NCBI RefSeq assembly: GCF_000497045.1
Contig: NW_015961970.1
Span: 2,013,706-2,077,705 of the forward strand
Source: Kalmanozyma brasiliensis GHG001
Taxonomy: Eukaryota; Basidiomycota; Ustilaginomycetes; Ustilaginales
DNA: 64,000 nt
Direction of reading: 5' to 3'
Positions 1-9,634 of the stretch are shown piece by piece (positions within the stretch are counted from its first letter, which is position 1; the number at the start of each line of letters is the position of its first letter). Under the pieces are notes generated by a model that was not told the DNA's origin, made no database searches, and saw only the letters and a program-made list of their open reading frames with translations. The position numbers were made by a program, and so were the translations under genes.

Positions 1-15
1 TCATTCTGTGCCGTC

Positions 16-1563
16 CTAAACAATAGCCGACCCGACGCGCGCATCGACGCTCGCGCTGGCAGGCAGGGGTGGCGGTCTCGCCCCATACGAAGGGAAGTTC
101 CTCCTACTCAACAACAGACCCTTCAAACTCCGGATCTCTGCCTTGACCTGACCCAGATCCCCCGATTTCGGGCTCTCCGCACCCGCTGCTCCTGCTCCGA
201 ACTTCAACCCTCCCGTGCCTGCATATGAGCTGGAAGTAGCCGCAAAGGCGTGCGTCGAAATATCGGCGTTGAGACTGACAAGTGTCTTTTTGAGCTCGCT
301 GAGGCTCTGGGACTTGGTCGAGGAGGGAGGAGTGGATTGGGTGTGCTTGTGCTTCTTCTGATAAGCGCCGTAGGGGTCGAATTCGAGACCATCGTCGTCG
401 GAGGCGGTACCAGCGTCGGATGGGTCGTCCTCCCACTCGTCGGAGCCCGAACCGGCGTCAGCCACGGTGGTCGCTCGGGAGGCGCGAGGAGTGGATGTGG
501 TTGAGGAGGCTGTCGTGCTGGGTCGACCGGAGAGATCGGTTTTGAGAAGTTCGGCAAGACGATTCAGGCTGTCGCGGATCGGAGTCATGAGGTGGATTGG
601 CTCCATCTTCGGCAGGCTCGGTTCGACCTCCTCGGTGCTTCCCGCATCAGAACCCTCGTGGGTCTCGGAGAGCAACGGCGTCTTTGCATCCACCACCACG
701 TCCGTGCCTGGCATGACCACCTTTTCGCTCTTATCGTTCCCATGCTGTGTCGACTTGACCCCTTCCTTTTCGCCCACCTCGTCGTGGAAATGCACCTTCT
801 TGAGCACGCCTTTGAGCGGTCCCGTCGTCGCTGCTGCTCCTGCCGCACCCTCTTCCGCGCCGCCAATCCGTGCGTGCTGGACGGGGACATACGTTGCGAG
901 GCTGGCAACGTTGCTCCTCAGCTTGTCGAACAGCACAATGTGGTGCTTGAGCACGATGCTGCGTGCATCGAACATGGCGGTGATCTTGGGCAGGATGTAG
1001 GATCGATATGCGGATACGAGCAGAGCGGTGAGCCCGCCACCGAGCATCATCATGAAGCTGAGTGTTCGGAAGAACTGCAGCAGCACCTGATAACGTGTCA
1101 GTGGAGAGGCTGTTTGACCTGATGCGGACTGCTGGCCGAGGGGTGATTGTGCGGGATGCGAGGAAGGCGGGTCGTAGTACAACGCGAGCGGCGAGTTGGG
1201 GTACGACTTCGGTGGTGGCACTAAGGCGTCCGCGTTGATGGGATCGTCGAACTGACGTGCGGCGATCTCGAACGCGTCCATGTCGCCGGAGGAGGATGAA
1301 GAGCGAGCATGAAGACCTTCCACCGGAGACTTGGCATCTTGGAACGCTCGTGTGATCTCGTCCTCGGTCAGACCTTTGGATCGCAGGAACTCGCGCTTGT
1401 CGTCCTCGGAGGCGGATTCCGAGATGTTGGCCGAGGTGAGGAAGCGGGTGGCTTGCGCGAGGATGTTCGACCTGTCGTCGATTTGTTGCGTGGTTGAGGA
1501 TGAGGATGCGGCTGGGGTGGTGGACGAGGATGCTTCGGCACCGTTGCTCTTGTCGTCCGCCAT
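16..1563 (-). CDS. PEX14: Peroxisomal docking protein Pex14
   Basis: A 515-residue intronless frame starting at an ATG (1563) and ending in TAG at 16-18. Residues about 32-78 match the Pex14 N-terminal domain that binds the cargo receptor Pex5; the signature REFLRSKGLTEDEI is clear. A hydrophobic stretch (about 165-190, containing FMMMLGGGLTALLV) would anchor or associate it with the peroxisomal membrane. A short segment near the C-terminus (EIRSLKGLLLSRRNFP, about 472-487) resembles the tail of other fungal Pex14 proteins. The rest is Ser/Thr/Ala-rich and probably disordered. By family knowledge it forms, with Pex13 and Pex17, the docking and import pore for peroxisomal matrix proteins. It is on the same strand as GDI, but with nearly 500 bp between them an operon-like relation is not implied. 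A Pex14-related peroxin such as a Pex14/17 hybrid is a less likely reading. Confidence 0.85.
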   Translation of the reverse strand: MADDKSNGAEASSSTTPAASSSSTTQQIDDRSNILAQATRFLTSANISESASEDDKREFLRSKGLTEDEITRAFQDAKSPVEGLHARSSSSSGDMDAFEIAARQFDDPINADALVPPPKSYPNSPLALYYDPPSSHPAQSPLGQQSASGQTASPLTRYQVLLQFFRTLSFMMMLGGGLTALLVSAYRSYILPKITAMFDARSIVLKHHIVLFDKLRSNVASLATYVPVQHARIGGAEEGAAGAAATTGPLKGVLKKVHFHDEVGEKEGVKSTQHGNDKSEKVVMPGTDVVVDAKTPLLSETHEGSDAGSTEEVEPSLPKMEPIHLMTPIRDSLNRLAELLKTDLSGRPSTTASSTTSTPRASRATTVADAGSGSDEWEDDPSDAGTASDDDGLEFDPYGAYQKKHKHTQSTPPSSTKSQSLSELKKTLVSLNADISTHAFAATSSSYAGTGGLKFGAGAAGAESPKSGDLGQVKAEIRSLKGLLLSRRNFPSYGARPPPLPASASVDARVGSAIV

Positions 1564-2051
1564 GATGAATAGCGTTGGTGCCGAGGCGCAAATGAGATTC
1601 GAGTGCTACCTGAGCCGACGCTGTCCGTCTCAATCAATCTACGACAAGTCGCGAAAGCCGAGGCAAGAGCGTGAAGGCTGTGATGGTCGGTGTTTGTGAG
1701 AGTGGAGTGAGAAAGGGTCGACCCCGCATCCTTGCTCGCTTTCGGGTAACGCAGCGCAAGCGGTTGAAAGACCGGTGAGCCGGCTGAGCCGTCTAAGCGG
1801 TAAATTCTCGCGCGAGAAAAAGCGACACTCCCCCCCTCTCACTCATTCGGCCTTGACCCTTCACCGCCGACAGTCAGGCAATGCCCGTGCTTCTCAAACA
1901 CAAAGACAGACAGACAAAAGCGCCAGAGGCTCGTTAGGATGTATCGAAATATAGATTGCAAAGCCAATTCTGTCCACGATGTCTTCGAAGCCAGGACGAG
2001 CAAGCACAACAGACTGTACTGAATAAACGGTATCCGAACGTGAAACGAGTC
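1564..2051. promoter_or_regulatory. Intergenic region upstream of PEX14
   Basis: About 490 bp between the PEX14 start codon and the GDI stop codon, both genes on the minus strand. It should hold the PEX14 promoter and the GDI 3' end. The one distinctive element is a perfect 14-bp palindrome, TTCTCGCGCGAGAA, at 1805-1818, followed by a C-rich run. I see no convincing small gene. Confidence 0.5.
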
Positions 2052-3484
2052 TTAAGCCTGAACCTGTGCGCCTTCACCGTCGTCGCGCTTCTTGAGCACG
2101 AGCTTCTCGCCGTTGGTGATGCGCCTCCACACCTCGTGCACATCCTCGACGACGGTCTCGAAGTGCGAAGTGGCGTCGTACGAGCGTGTGATGAAGATGT
2201 TGTCGTCCTTGCCGCTCTCGGTGGGCTCCTCGATCGGGCTGATCGAGACAAACTTGTCCAAGATGGGGCCGAGCAGGTCGAGACCGGGTCGCAGCTCGAG
2301 TTCGGGTTTGTCGGTCTCCACAATCGTCGAGACCTGGGCGACGTAGAAGTCACGCGCGGCAATGTTCTGTGCACTCGAAACTTCGGAAATGTAGATGTCG
2401 TGCTTTCGTCCCACTTGGTTCTGCGGGATGATGAGCTGAACCGAGTCCGAGTTGTCCGTGTTGGGGATGGGGTGCTTGAGGATGCAGATGGCACGCACCA
2501 CCTTGCCTGTCTCGCGCACCTTCTTCTTGCCATTGACCTCGGAGCGGAAGTAGCTGGGGTCGCCAATGAGCATGTCGGCCTTGACGGTCTCTTCACCGCT
2601 GCGGACGCCAACGAACTTGCCAGTCTCCGAGTCGACGACGATTTCGTCGACGGGCTTGTCGAGCATGTAGGTACCACCGTAAATGGCCGAGAGACGAGCA
2701 AAGGCCTGAGGAAGCTCGCCAAGACCGTAGAGCGGGTAGATGTAGGGTGACTTGCCGTAGCGAGCCATGGAAGAGGTGTAGAGGATGATGCGTTCGTATG
2801 TCTCACGAGCAGGGCGCTGCAGGTATGAGTCGTCGAGGTGGAGGGCCATCGAGTGGCCGATAAAGTCCTTGGTTCCGGGCTCGAGACCGAAGTAGTTGAA
2901 GATCTTGAGCATGCTGTCCGAGTCGAGATCCTGGCCCTGGTGAGTGGCGGGATCCGAATCCTTCCAGTTCTGGATGAACTCGAAGAACTTCTTGGCCCTG
3001 CGCTTCTCGAAGAGGCCCATGAGGGAAGATCGAACGGCTTCCATCTCTGTGGCAGGGACCTTGGCGATTCTGCCGTCGCGGTAGACGTAAGAGGCGGCGA
3101 TCTGCTTGAACTCGAGGTAGCGGGTGACGTCGGTGTGGACGAGCATCTGAGTGAGCTCACCGTTGGCCATGATGAGCTTGGGAATGAGATCGACGGCCCA
3201 ATCACGGTCACGACCCCAGTCCTTGGGCGGCTCCTCTCCAGGGCGGAACTTTTCATAGAGCTGCGTGAGGTTGAGCGAGGCCATCTCACCACCGTAGACC
3301 TGACCTCTGTCGATGTGCAGCACCTTCTTGCCCTCGACGGACAAGAGTGCGGAAAGCACGCATTCGGTCACACCGGTGCCGAGAATGACGGCGTCTGTTG
3401 CGTGCGAGTGAAGACCTATGTCAGCGTGCTGTGGGCTCACAGTAATGAGACAAGGGCAAAATGCTTACCGTATTTCTCATCCAT
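2052..3484 (-). CDS. GDI1: Rab GDP-dissociation inhibitor (one intron)
   Basis: Rab GDI extracts GDP-bound, prenylated Rab GTPases from membranes and recycles them through the cytosol; it is essential for vesicle traffic in yeast. Exon 2 (3394-2052) encodes nearly all of the protein, including the family signature VILGTGVTECVLSALL and the KKVLHIDR..YGGE segment near the N-terminus. The large open frame runs on upstream into non-family sequence, so the start was rebuilt. A 16-nt exon 1 (3484-3469) gives MDEKY plus one base. It is followed by a GTAAGC donor, a CTGAC branch site and a CAACAG acceptor, which restores MDEKYDAVILGTG, the expected GDI N-terminus. The spliced product is 452 residues, the normal family length. 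TAA stop at 2052-2054. Confidence 0.97.
3395..3468 (-). other. GDI1 intron, 74 nt
   Basis: Donor GTAAGC after base 3469, acceptor CAACAG ending at 3395, with a GCTGACAT branch-site match between them. Its removal joins a one-base overhang to AC, making an Asp codon and restoring the conserved DAVILGTG motif. A nearer-to-donor AG (ATAG) gives an N-terminus that does not match the family, so the downstream acceptor is preferred. Confidence 0.93.
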
Positions 3485-4227
3485 CTTGTTGTTGCGGTGT
3501 GAGAGGGATGTCGAGGATAAGGATGGAGGGTGGGAAGCAAGTGATAGCGTCGATGAGGAGCCTCTTGTGGACATGCACAAGTTCAAGCAGCGCTGTGCTG
3601 CGTGTGTCTGGCTGAGTGTGGGATTTTGTGTTGGTTTGTGCTCCACATCCAACACCGCTCTCAACGCTCAGATCTCGACAGCACGCATCGACTCAGCGCA
3701 CAACCGCTCACAAAGCCTTTTGGATGGAGTGTGAGATCGCAACATACACCTTGTCACAAAAAAAGCTGTTGGCCGGCGAGAGGGGGCCCTTAGGCGAGTG
3801 TTGGTCTCGCTCAGCATCTGGGGACTCACGCACAGACTGCAGTCAGAAGGCATATTCTTAGATGAGGCTTCCCCGCCTTGTGCCTGTCGTACGCAGCTTG
3901 ACGTGGCTTTCTTTGACCTGCCGAAAGCACAACGTCAGGCCAACACGGCTCAGCCAGAAAAGGGTCCAACTTCCTCCCTCTTTGTGTGCACGCAACCTTC
4001 ACACAAGCTCAACCTCACCTCGTTCTTGTCGGACACCATCTCCTCGTCGGTATTCTCTCGCTGGCACAGACACGCATCAAGCTGCTTCCAATTGGCGTCG
4101 CTGTAATGTCGGCTTTATAGCCAGCTTGCACTAGTCATCACCGCCGCGGACCGGCGCTAGGACCTCGAAGGTGAAGCAAGCAAGCATCCATTTCAGCCCC
4201 ACTTGCTAGGACAAGGATCGCCAAAAG
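3485..4227. promoter_or_regulatory. Divergent promoter region GDI1 / SMP protein
   Basis: A 743-bp spacer between two divergently transcribed genes. It contains pyrimidine-rich stretches and a TTTATAG sequence near 4110 but no open frame with family resemblance. I see no tRNA or other RNA gene. Confidence 0.5.
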
Positions 4228-7200
4228 ATGTTGCGAGAAGCCTTCTACTACCTCCTCGGAGGAGTGACGTTCCTGCCCCTCTGCGTCATCGGCATCTTCC
4301 TGCACTTCTACTTCAACGTGCCCATCGAACACCAGTCAGCTTCACCCACGATAGATGCCGACGTCGAGCTCACCCACGAAAAGAAGCTCGCTGCTCTCGA
4401 CCTAGCTGCGCGCAACGCTGCCATCCATGACGAGATCGAGAAAGCCAAAGGCAAGGACCATCCTCAAGGCGATGCCACCGCTCCACCAGCCGCAAAACGC
4501 CTCGGAGCGGGACCGGCCGCCTCCTCTGCTCCCAAACCGTTCTCTTCCGGCTGGCTCACTGTGCGTCCGACGTTCGAGGCCGACAAGGACGCAGCGACGG
4601 CGACTGGAGCTGCCAGCAGTCCAGCCGTACTACCCGCTTCGCTCGTCGAGGGCGAGTCGGATGCAAGCCAGGCTCACTCGGAAGACGAGAGCACAGCCGC
4701 CGAATCTGTCGACGCGGACAAGGCATCTTCGGTCGCGGTGACCAAGCCCAACGGTCCTAACGCTGGCACGGGATACATGTCACAGATGTATAGAGGCATC
4801 CTCGACTACCGCAACAACAGAGCAGCATCCAAGAAGCCGTCCAACGATGCTCATGCCCGCTCCAAGGAGTCTGCTTCAGCATCAGGCGCAACACCGACGG
4901 GGACCGCTGGTAAGGAGAGCTTCTACTGCATCCTCAAGTCGCCTATCCTCTACCTCTACTCTTCCGACGACACTGCCAATCCCAACACCGAATGCCATGC
5001 TGCCATCGACCTTCGCGGCAAGCGTGTCAGCATCTTTGTCGCCGGTCTCGGCGATACGCTGGGCGATCTCGACCCACAACAGCCTGCAACCACTCAGGCC
5101 ACTAGTGCCGACGCCGAGCAGTCCGGAAATGCGCCAGCCGATCCAGAGGCCTTCGATCCGTCTCAGGCCTGGAAGACAGCCAAGCGTGCAGCGATTCGCG
5201 ATGGCGAGCTCTTCATGAAAAGGAACGCCATTCGCATCGTTGGATCCGCTCTCGGTCGCAACTCTTCGTCCAAACGTGCTTCCAAGCTGAGCCAAAAGAG
5301 GCCGCAATGGTTCATCTTCTGCAAGAACAACTACGTCATGGAGGATTGGTATCATGCGCTGCTGCAGGCTTCTCTCACGCCGGATCCTAGCCTATCGACC
5401 AGTCTGTCGGAAAACAGTTCCGCCGACCCGCTCTCCCAGATCTTTGCCAAACTCGACGATCCAATAGGTCCCACTTTCTCTCAGGAAGACATGGCATCCC
5501 TACTCGTCTCCCTCGACAGCTTCCCAGATCCTCTTCCGCTACGATGGCTCAACGCCCTAGTAGGACGTATCTTCTTCTCGGTCTATCGCACAGCGTGGCT
5601 CGAAGACTATATTGTGTCCAAGATGATGAAGAAGATCAACCGCGTCAAGACGCCAGGTTTTCTCAACGATATCAAGGTCGTCGAAGTCGATGTCGGCCGA
5701 CGCGCTCCAGGCTTCAGCCGTCCCATGCTCAAAGCCCTCACCAGCGAAGGAGAAGCCAGCATGGAGGTCGCTGTCCACTACGTCGGCGAGGTGCGAATCA
5801 CCATCTCCTGCACTCTCACGTTGTCGCTTGGCTCGCGCTTCAAGCCGTACACCATTCCCATTGTGTTGGCCGTCGTGCTCCGGTCCCTAGAGGGCAATCT
5901 GCTACTTCACGTCAAACGCCCACCCAGCAACCGTCTCTGGTTCGGCTTCACTACCCTGCCCAAGATGGACATCGACGTCGAGCCCGTGGTCAGCGAGAGG
6001 AAGGTGCAATGGGGCATGGTCACGCGCCTCATCGAGAGCAGGATAAGGGAGCTCCTGACCGAATCCATTGTCGTTCCCAACATGGACGACATCTCCTTCT
6101 TTAACACGCGCTCGCTGCCTCTGCGTGGAGGCATCTTCGCCGATGCTGCCAAGAAGACTGATCTGCACCGTGCCGAAAGCAACGGGACCTCATCCACTGC
6201 AGCGACCGCCGCGCCTTCTGCTACCGTCACGCCGCAAAGTAAGGACGGCAAGACCAGTGCGCTGTCGATCAAGACGTCAGAGCTGCTCACAGCCGACAGA
6301 GTTGGTACCGCTAGCGCGCCCGTCTCTGGTGCGTCGACACCGTCGACTGCTGATCGAGCCGGAGCATCGGCTACTGGCGGTACCGTCATCGGCGGCACTG
6401 GCGAAGCGAGCTCGATCAGCACTGACGCTGCGTCCGAGAATGCCTTGCGAAACCGCAAAGGCGGCCCAGAGGCTTCGAGCATGTTGAAGGACCCGTCGCT
6501 ACAATCCGGTCGAACTTCGTCTCCTGCCGCCGCAGGTCTCAGCGATCTCTTGAGTCGAGATCTGGCAGCAAGCGCTGGCAGCTCGGGCACCTCACCTCCT
6601 CGCCAAGACTCGCAGAGCAGCAAACGAAGGACGTGGTTCGGAGGCGGACCCAAATCTTCCGTCTCCAGCATCAGCTCTTCGTCCGGCCTTTCTTCGCTCG
6701 GCTTGTCATCAGCATCGCTTGGGGTCAGGTCGAATCGAGAGCACAGTAGCTTGGCGCTCGGCAACGCCAGCATTGAACGCCCTTCGCAACGGTCCCATTC
6801 GACTAGCATCTCCGGGAAAACCGACTCGAATCTGTCAGTGCCTACAGATATTCCTTCCCGCCCTGCATCCGAATCTGCGACCCGCCCCGCATCCTCGTCC
6901 ACGTTCGCAGCTTCTTCGAATGACGTGGGCGGCGAATCGCGTAGCGCAAAAGACGTTCCGCTTCTGTTGTCTCCTGCTGCTGCCAGTCTGCAGGCAGATA
7001 AGACCCGCGATGCAAAGGAAGGAGACGTAGCTGTGCATTCGGAACCTGCATCGAAGACCCCATCCCTGATCGTGTCGAGCGCCTCTGAGGCCGCGCTCGA
7101 CCTTGAAGGGGCTGGGAAGCCTGTCAAGTCGAATCTCGACACGATAGCTGGCCTGGACGCGCCTTCACAGCACGACGATGAGCACGATTTCGTCGACAGT

Positions 7201-9483
7201 CCTGCCAGCCTCACCCACAGTGCCAGGTCGTCTATTCGCAGCTTGAAGTCGGATGCCATCCATGCAGACCTCACGGCCGAACCTGCGCCAGCAAGTTCGG
7301 CGGCGTCGTTGAAAGAACCCCTTTCCGTCACCTCCTCACGACAGACCTCTAATGACTTCGATGTGCAGCACCATGGATTCGGCACCTCGCTCGCTTCTGC
7401 GCAGAAAGGCATGCCGCCTCCGCCTCCACCGCGCAAGCCAGTCAGCTCTGCCAGGGACGATCGTATCAGTTCGAGACAGGACGCTGCTTCAGCGCTTTCG
7501 AGCGTCCATCGCAATCGATACGGCCTCAACGATAGCGAGACGAGCCTGAACGACGGTTCAGATGGCCCTCCAGGGTCGACTTCGGCAACGCTCCTGACTT
7601 CGTGGAATAAGGCGAAAGCTAGCATGGCGGACAAGGAATCGAGACAGGCAGCTGCGCGTGATGCGAAAGATGCCATCAAGCGAGGCTGGGCCAACTGGAA
7701 CACCAAGCGCACCGAACCCAAGCGTGGACCGCACGGAGACGACGACGCCGATGCAGCGTCGTACCAATCCGGCATGAACCGGTCGCAGTCCAGCCGAATG
7801 TCGTTTGTGCCTGGCCAGTCGGCATGGATGGCCAGCAGCCCGCCCGACCCGACCAGCTTCGGTCTCGGATTCGACAAGTCGAGCCCTGAGAACAAGCGCA
7901 GCACGCTGCGTGACAGGCTCAACTCGGCGACTCAACAAGGTGGCGCGCGACCGAATCTGACGGACACCGACGATGACAATGTTAGCGTCCACTCCAACTC
8001 GAGCAACAGGCAGGCCTATCGCGATCTCAGAGCTTCGAAGAAAGTGCACGGCTTTGACAGCAATGCGGCTGATCGAGCCTCTTCGGTCACCTCGTCCAGA
8101 CTTGCTTCGACGAGCTCGGTGTCGTCTGGCACCTCTGCGACATCTGCTGGGGGCGCCACTAGTCCGTCCGGGCTGTGGGACGCGGAGGTGCCTTCGCTGA
8201 CGCCTCCCAAGCTCGCCTTGCGGAATGATCGCGACGATGACAAGAGCGCCGAGTCCAAGCGCAGCAAGACTTTGGAAAGGACTGTGAGCAAGGACCGGCC
8301 GGTTCCTGTCCCTCCTGGCTTGCCACAGCGCAAGCCGGGCAGCAGCATCTTGCCGACAGCCCAAAGCGGTGGCGGTGTGTCCTTCATCCCATCAGCGGCA
8401 TCTGTCACGACTGGTCTGGCATCCGCATCTGGTCTGCCGCATCTGGACAATGCGACGCAAGAGCCTGAGTCTGCTTTCAAGGGTCAAGACTCCGGTCTGC
8501 GCAGGGGCTCTGCGTCTCAGGCGAGCATCACGTCTCTCAAGTCTGACGATGCCGAGCCGTCTCTACCTAATGAGACGGAAAAGACGACGCCGGATACCAA
8601 GCCTGACGCATCACGTCCAGGCACCCAGCAGCGTCCGGACGAAGCAGCTGACGGCAGCACGAACATGGCGCTGAGCCCAGAGCACAAGAGCCAGGAGGCA
8701 GTCAAGGACACAGCCGATACCACTCCGGCACACGACGAGTCGACCTCTGCCATTGAGCAGCCCGATACCGCTGAGCCGTCCGAAATATCGTCGCCAACTC
8801 CCGATGCAGGAATCAAGAAGCAACCCGGTCGAGCGACCATGATGGCGATCCCGGGCATTCCGTCGATGCAAAAAGCCGGTCCGCAGAGCTTCAGCGCTCC
8901 CGTGCCGCCTGAGCCGGTGCTTGCTGCGAAGAGCGATGCAGAGACGTCACCGAGCGCGTTCAGGGCGAGCTCGCTGTTCAAAATTCCCTCGTTTGGGAGT
9001 CCTGTGATGACTGGTGGCAGCCCGAGCAAGGCGATGCCGGGGATGGGATCGGACGGATCCCCAGCGAAGCCGTCGGCTGCAAAGAGTCCGCCACCTGTCC
9101 CACTGAGACCGACTTCAGGGGACGAGCCCGAGAATGTACCTGCCGCAGGGTGCGCGCTCGGACTGATGCAGGCAGACGACCGCAAGCCGACAACGCAGGA
9201 CACCGCTCCCCCAGCGAGCAAGAGCGGCGCTTCAGAACAGCCCAGCAAACATTCTCCAGTCCACACCGGCAAAAGTGACCGCGCAGCAGCCGCCGACGAC
9301 GACGACACCACTTTCGCAGAGGTGACTAAAGCCGAGGGACCCGCTGCAGATCCAGGCTTCGAGCAGGCACAGAGCGACACGGGCGACACGGTCAAGGTCG
9401 GCACTAAGGAGGTCAAGCTTCCGTCCAAGAGGGAGGACGAGACGGTTGGGACCGAGGACACTGTTTGGCAGCTGCAGCTGTGA
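4228..9483 (+). CDS. PH-SMP lipid-transfer protein of the Nvj2/TEX2 family
   Basis: A 1,751-residue intronless frame. Domains in order: an N-terminal membrane anchor (about 5-30, YYLLGGVTFLPLCVIGIF); a PH-like domain (about 230-382, from SFYCILKSPILYLYSS to WYHALLQAS); an SMP domain (about 425-630, from LRWLNALVGRIFFSVYRT to VPNMDDISFF). A very long Ser/Ala/Pro-rich tail (about 630-1751) has no recognised fold. This order is that of yeast Nvj2 and animal TEX2, which sit in the ER, reach contact sites and move lipids such as ceramide through the SMP tube. The tail carries three proline-rich stretches resembling SH3 ligands: PPPPPPRKP (about 1063), PVPPGLPQRKP (about 1360) and PPPVPLRP (about 1620). 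Yeast Nvj2 is about 770 residues, so the extra length lies almost wholly in the tail. The start at 4228 is supported by the TM segment directly after it. The large antisense frames over this gene are shadows. Confidence 0.86.
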   Translation: MLREAFYYLLGGVTFLPLCVIGIFLHFYFNVPIEHQSASPTIDADVELTHEKKLAALDLAARNAAIHDEIEKAKGKDHPQGDATAPPAAKRLGAGPAASSAPKPFSSGWLTVRPTFEADKDAATATGAASSPAVLPASLVEGESDASQAHSEDESTAAESVDADKASSVAVTKPNGPNAGTGYMSQMYRGILDYRNNRAASKKPSNDAHARSKESASASGATPTGTAGKESFYCILKSPILYLYSSDDTANPNTECHAAIDLRGKRVSIFVAGLGDTLGDLDPQQPATTQATSADAEQSGNAPADPEAFDPSQAWKTAKRAAIRDGELFMKRNAIRIVGSALGRNSSSKRASKLSQKRPQWFIFCKNNYVMEDWYHALLQASLTPDPSLSTSLSENSSADPLSQIFAKLDDPIGPTFSQEDMASLLVSLDSFPDPLPLRWLNALVGRIFFSVYRTAWLEDYIVSKMMKKINRVKTPGFLNDIKVVEVDVGRRAPGFSRPMLKALTSEGEASMEVAVHYVGEVRITISCTLTLSLGSRFKPYTIPIVLAVVLRSLEGNLLLHVKRPPSNRLWFGFTTLPKMDIDVEPVVSERKVQWGMVTRLIESRIRELLTESIVVPNMDDISFFNTRSLPLRGGIFADAAKKTDLHRAESNGTSSTAATAAPSATVTPQSKDGKTSALSIKTSELLTADRVGTASAPVSGASTPSTADRAGASATGGTVIGGTGEASSISTDAASENALRNRKGGPEASSMLKDPSLQSGRTSSPAAAGLSDLLSRDLAASAGSSGTSPPRQDSQSSKRRTWFGGGPKSSVSSISSSSGLSSLGLSSASLGVRSNREHSSLALGNASIERPSQRSHSTSISGKTDSNLSVPTDIPSRPASESATRPASSSTFAASSNDVGGESRSAKDVPLLLSPAAASLQADKTRDAKEGDVAVHSEPASKTPSLIVSSASEAALDLEGAGKPVKSNLDTIAGLDAPSQHDDEHDFVDSPASLTHSARSSIRSLKSDAIHADLTAEPAPASSAASLKEPLSVTSSRQTSNDFDVQHHGFGTSLASAQKGMPPPPPPRKPVSSARDDRISSRQDAASALSSVHRNRYGLNDSETSLNDGSDGPPGSTSATLLTSWNKAKASMADKESRQAAARDAKDAIKRGWANWNTKRTEPKRGPHGDDDADAASYQSGMNRSQSSRMSFVPGQSAWMASSPPDPTSFGLGFDKSSPENKRSTLRDRLNSATQQGGARPNLTDTDDDNVSVHSNSSNRQAYRDLRASKKVHGFDSNAADRASSVTSSRLASTSSVSSGTSATSAGGATSPSGLWDAEVPSLTPPKLALRNDRDDDKSAESKRSKTLERTVSKDRPVPVPPGLPQRKPGSSILPTAQSGGGVSFIPSAASVTTGLASASGLPHLDNATQEPESAFKGQDSGLRRGSASQASITSLKSDDAEPSLPNETEKTTPDTKPDASRPGTQQRPDEAADGSTNMALSPEHKSQEAVKDTADTTPAHDESTSAIEQPDTAEPSEISSPTPDAGIKKQPGRATMMAIPGIPSMQKAGPQSFSAPVPPEPVLAAKSDAETSPSAFRASSLFKIPSFGSPVMTGGSPSKAMPGMGSDGSPAKPSAAKSPPPVPLRPTSGDEPENVPAAGCALGLMQADDRKPTTQDTAPPASKSGASEQPSKHSPVHTGKSDRAAAADDDDTTFAEVTKAEGPAADPGFEQAQSDTGDTVKVGTKEVKLPSKREDETVGTEDTVWQLQL

Positions 9484-9634
9484 TTGGCATTTCAGACCGT
9501 GTCAGCGCGTCGTCACTCACCAGTTCAGATGTTATGAATGCCATGCTTTTGACGAGGTGACTGTGAACGAGAGCGATTGCGAATGGAGTGTGAAAGAGTG
9601 TGATGCTCCGGACCATGAACGGTCTCGCAAAGAC
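9484..9634. other. Convergent 3' intergenic spacer
   Basis: Only 151 bp separate the stop codons of two convergent genes, so their 3' untranslated regions probably overlap. I recognise no terminator motif. Confidence 0.5.

Noticed and set aside
5907..7922. 671-codon open frame on the minus strand opposite the SMP-protein gene
   Set aside because: It covers part of the SMP domain and the low-complexity tail. Composition is Ser/Ala/Leu-rich without domain, and the plus-strand protein is clearly the real one.
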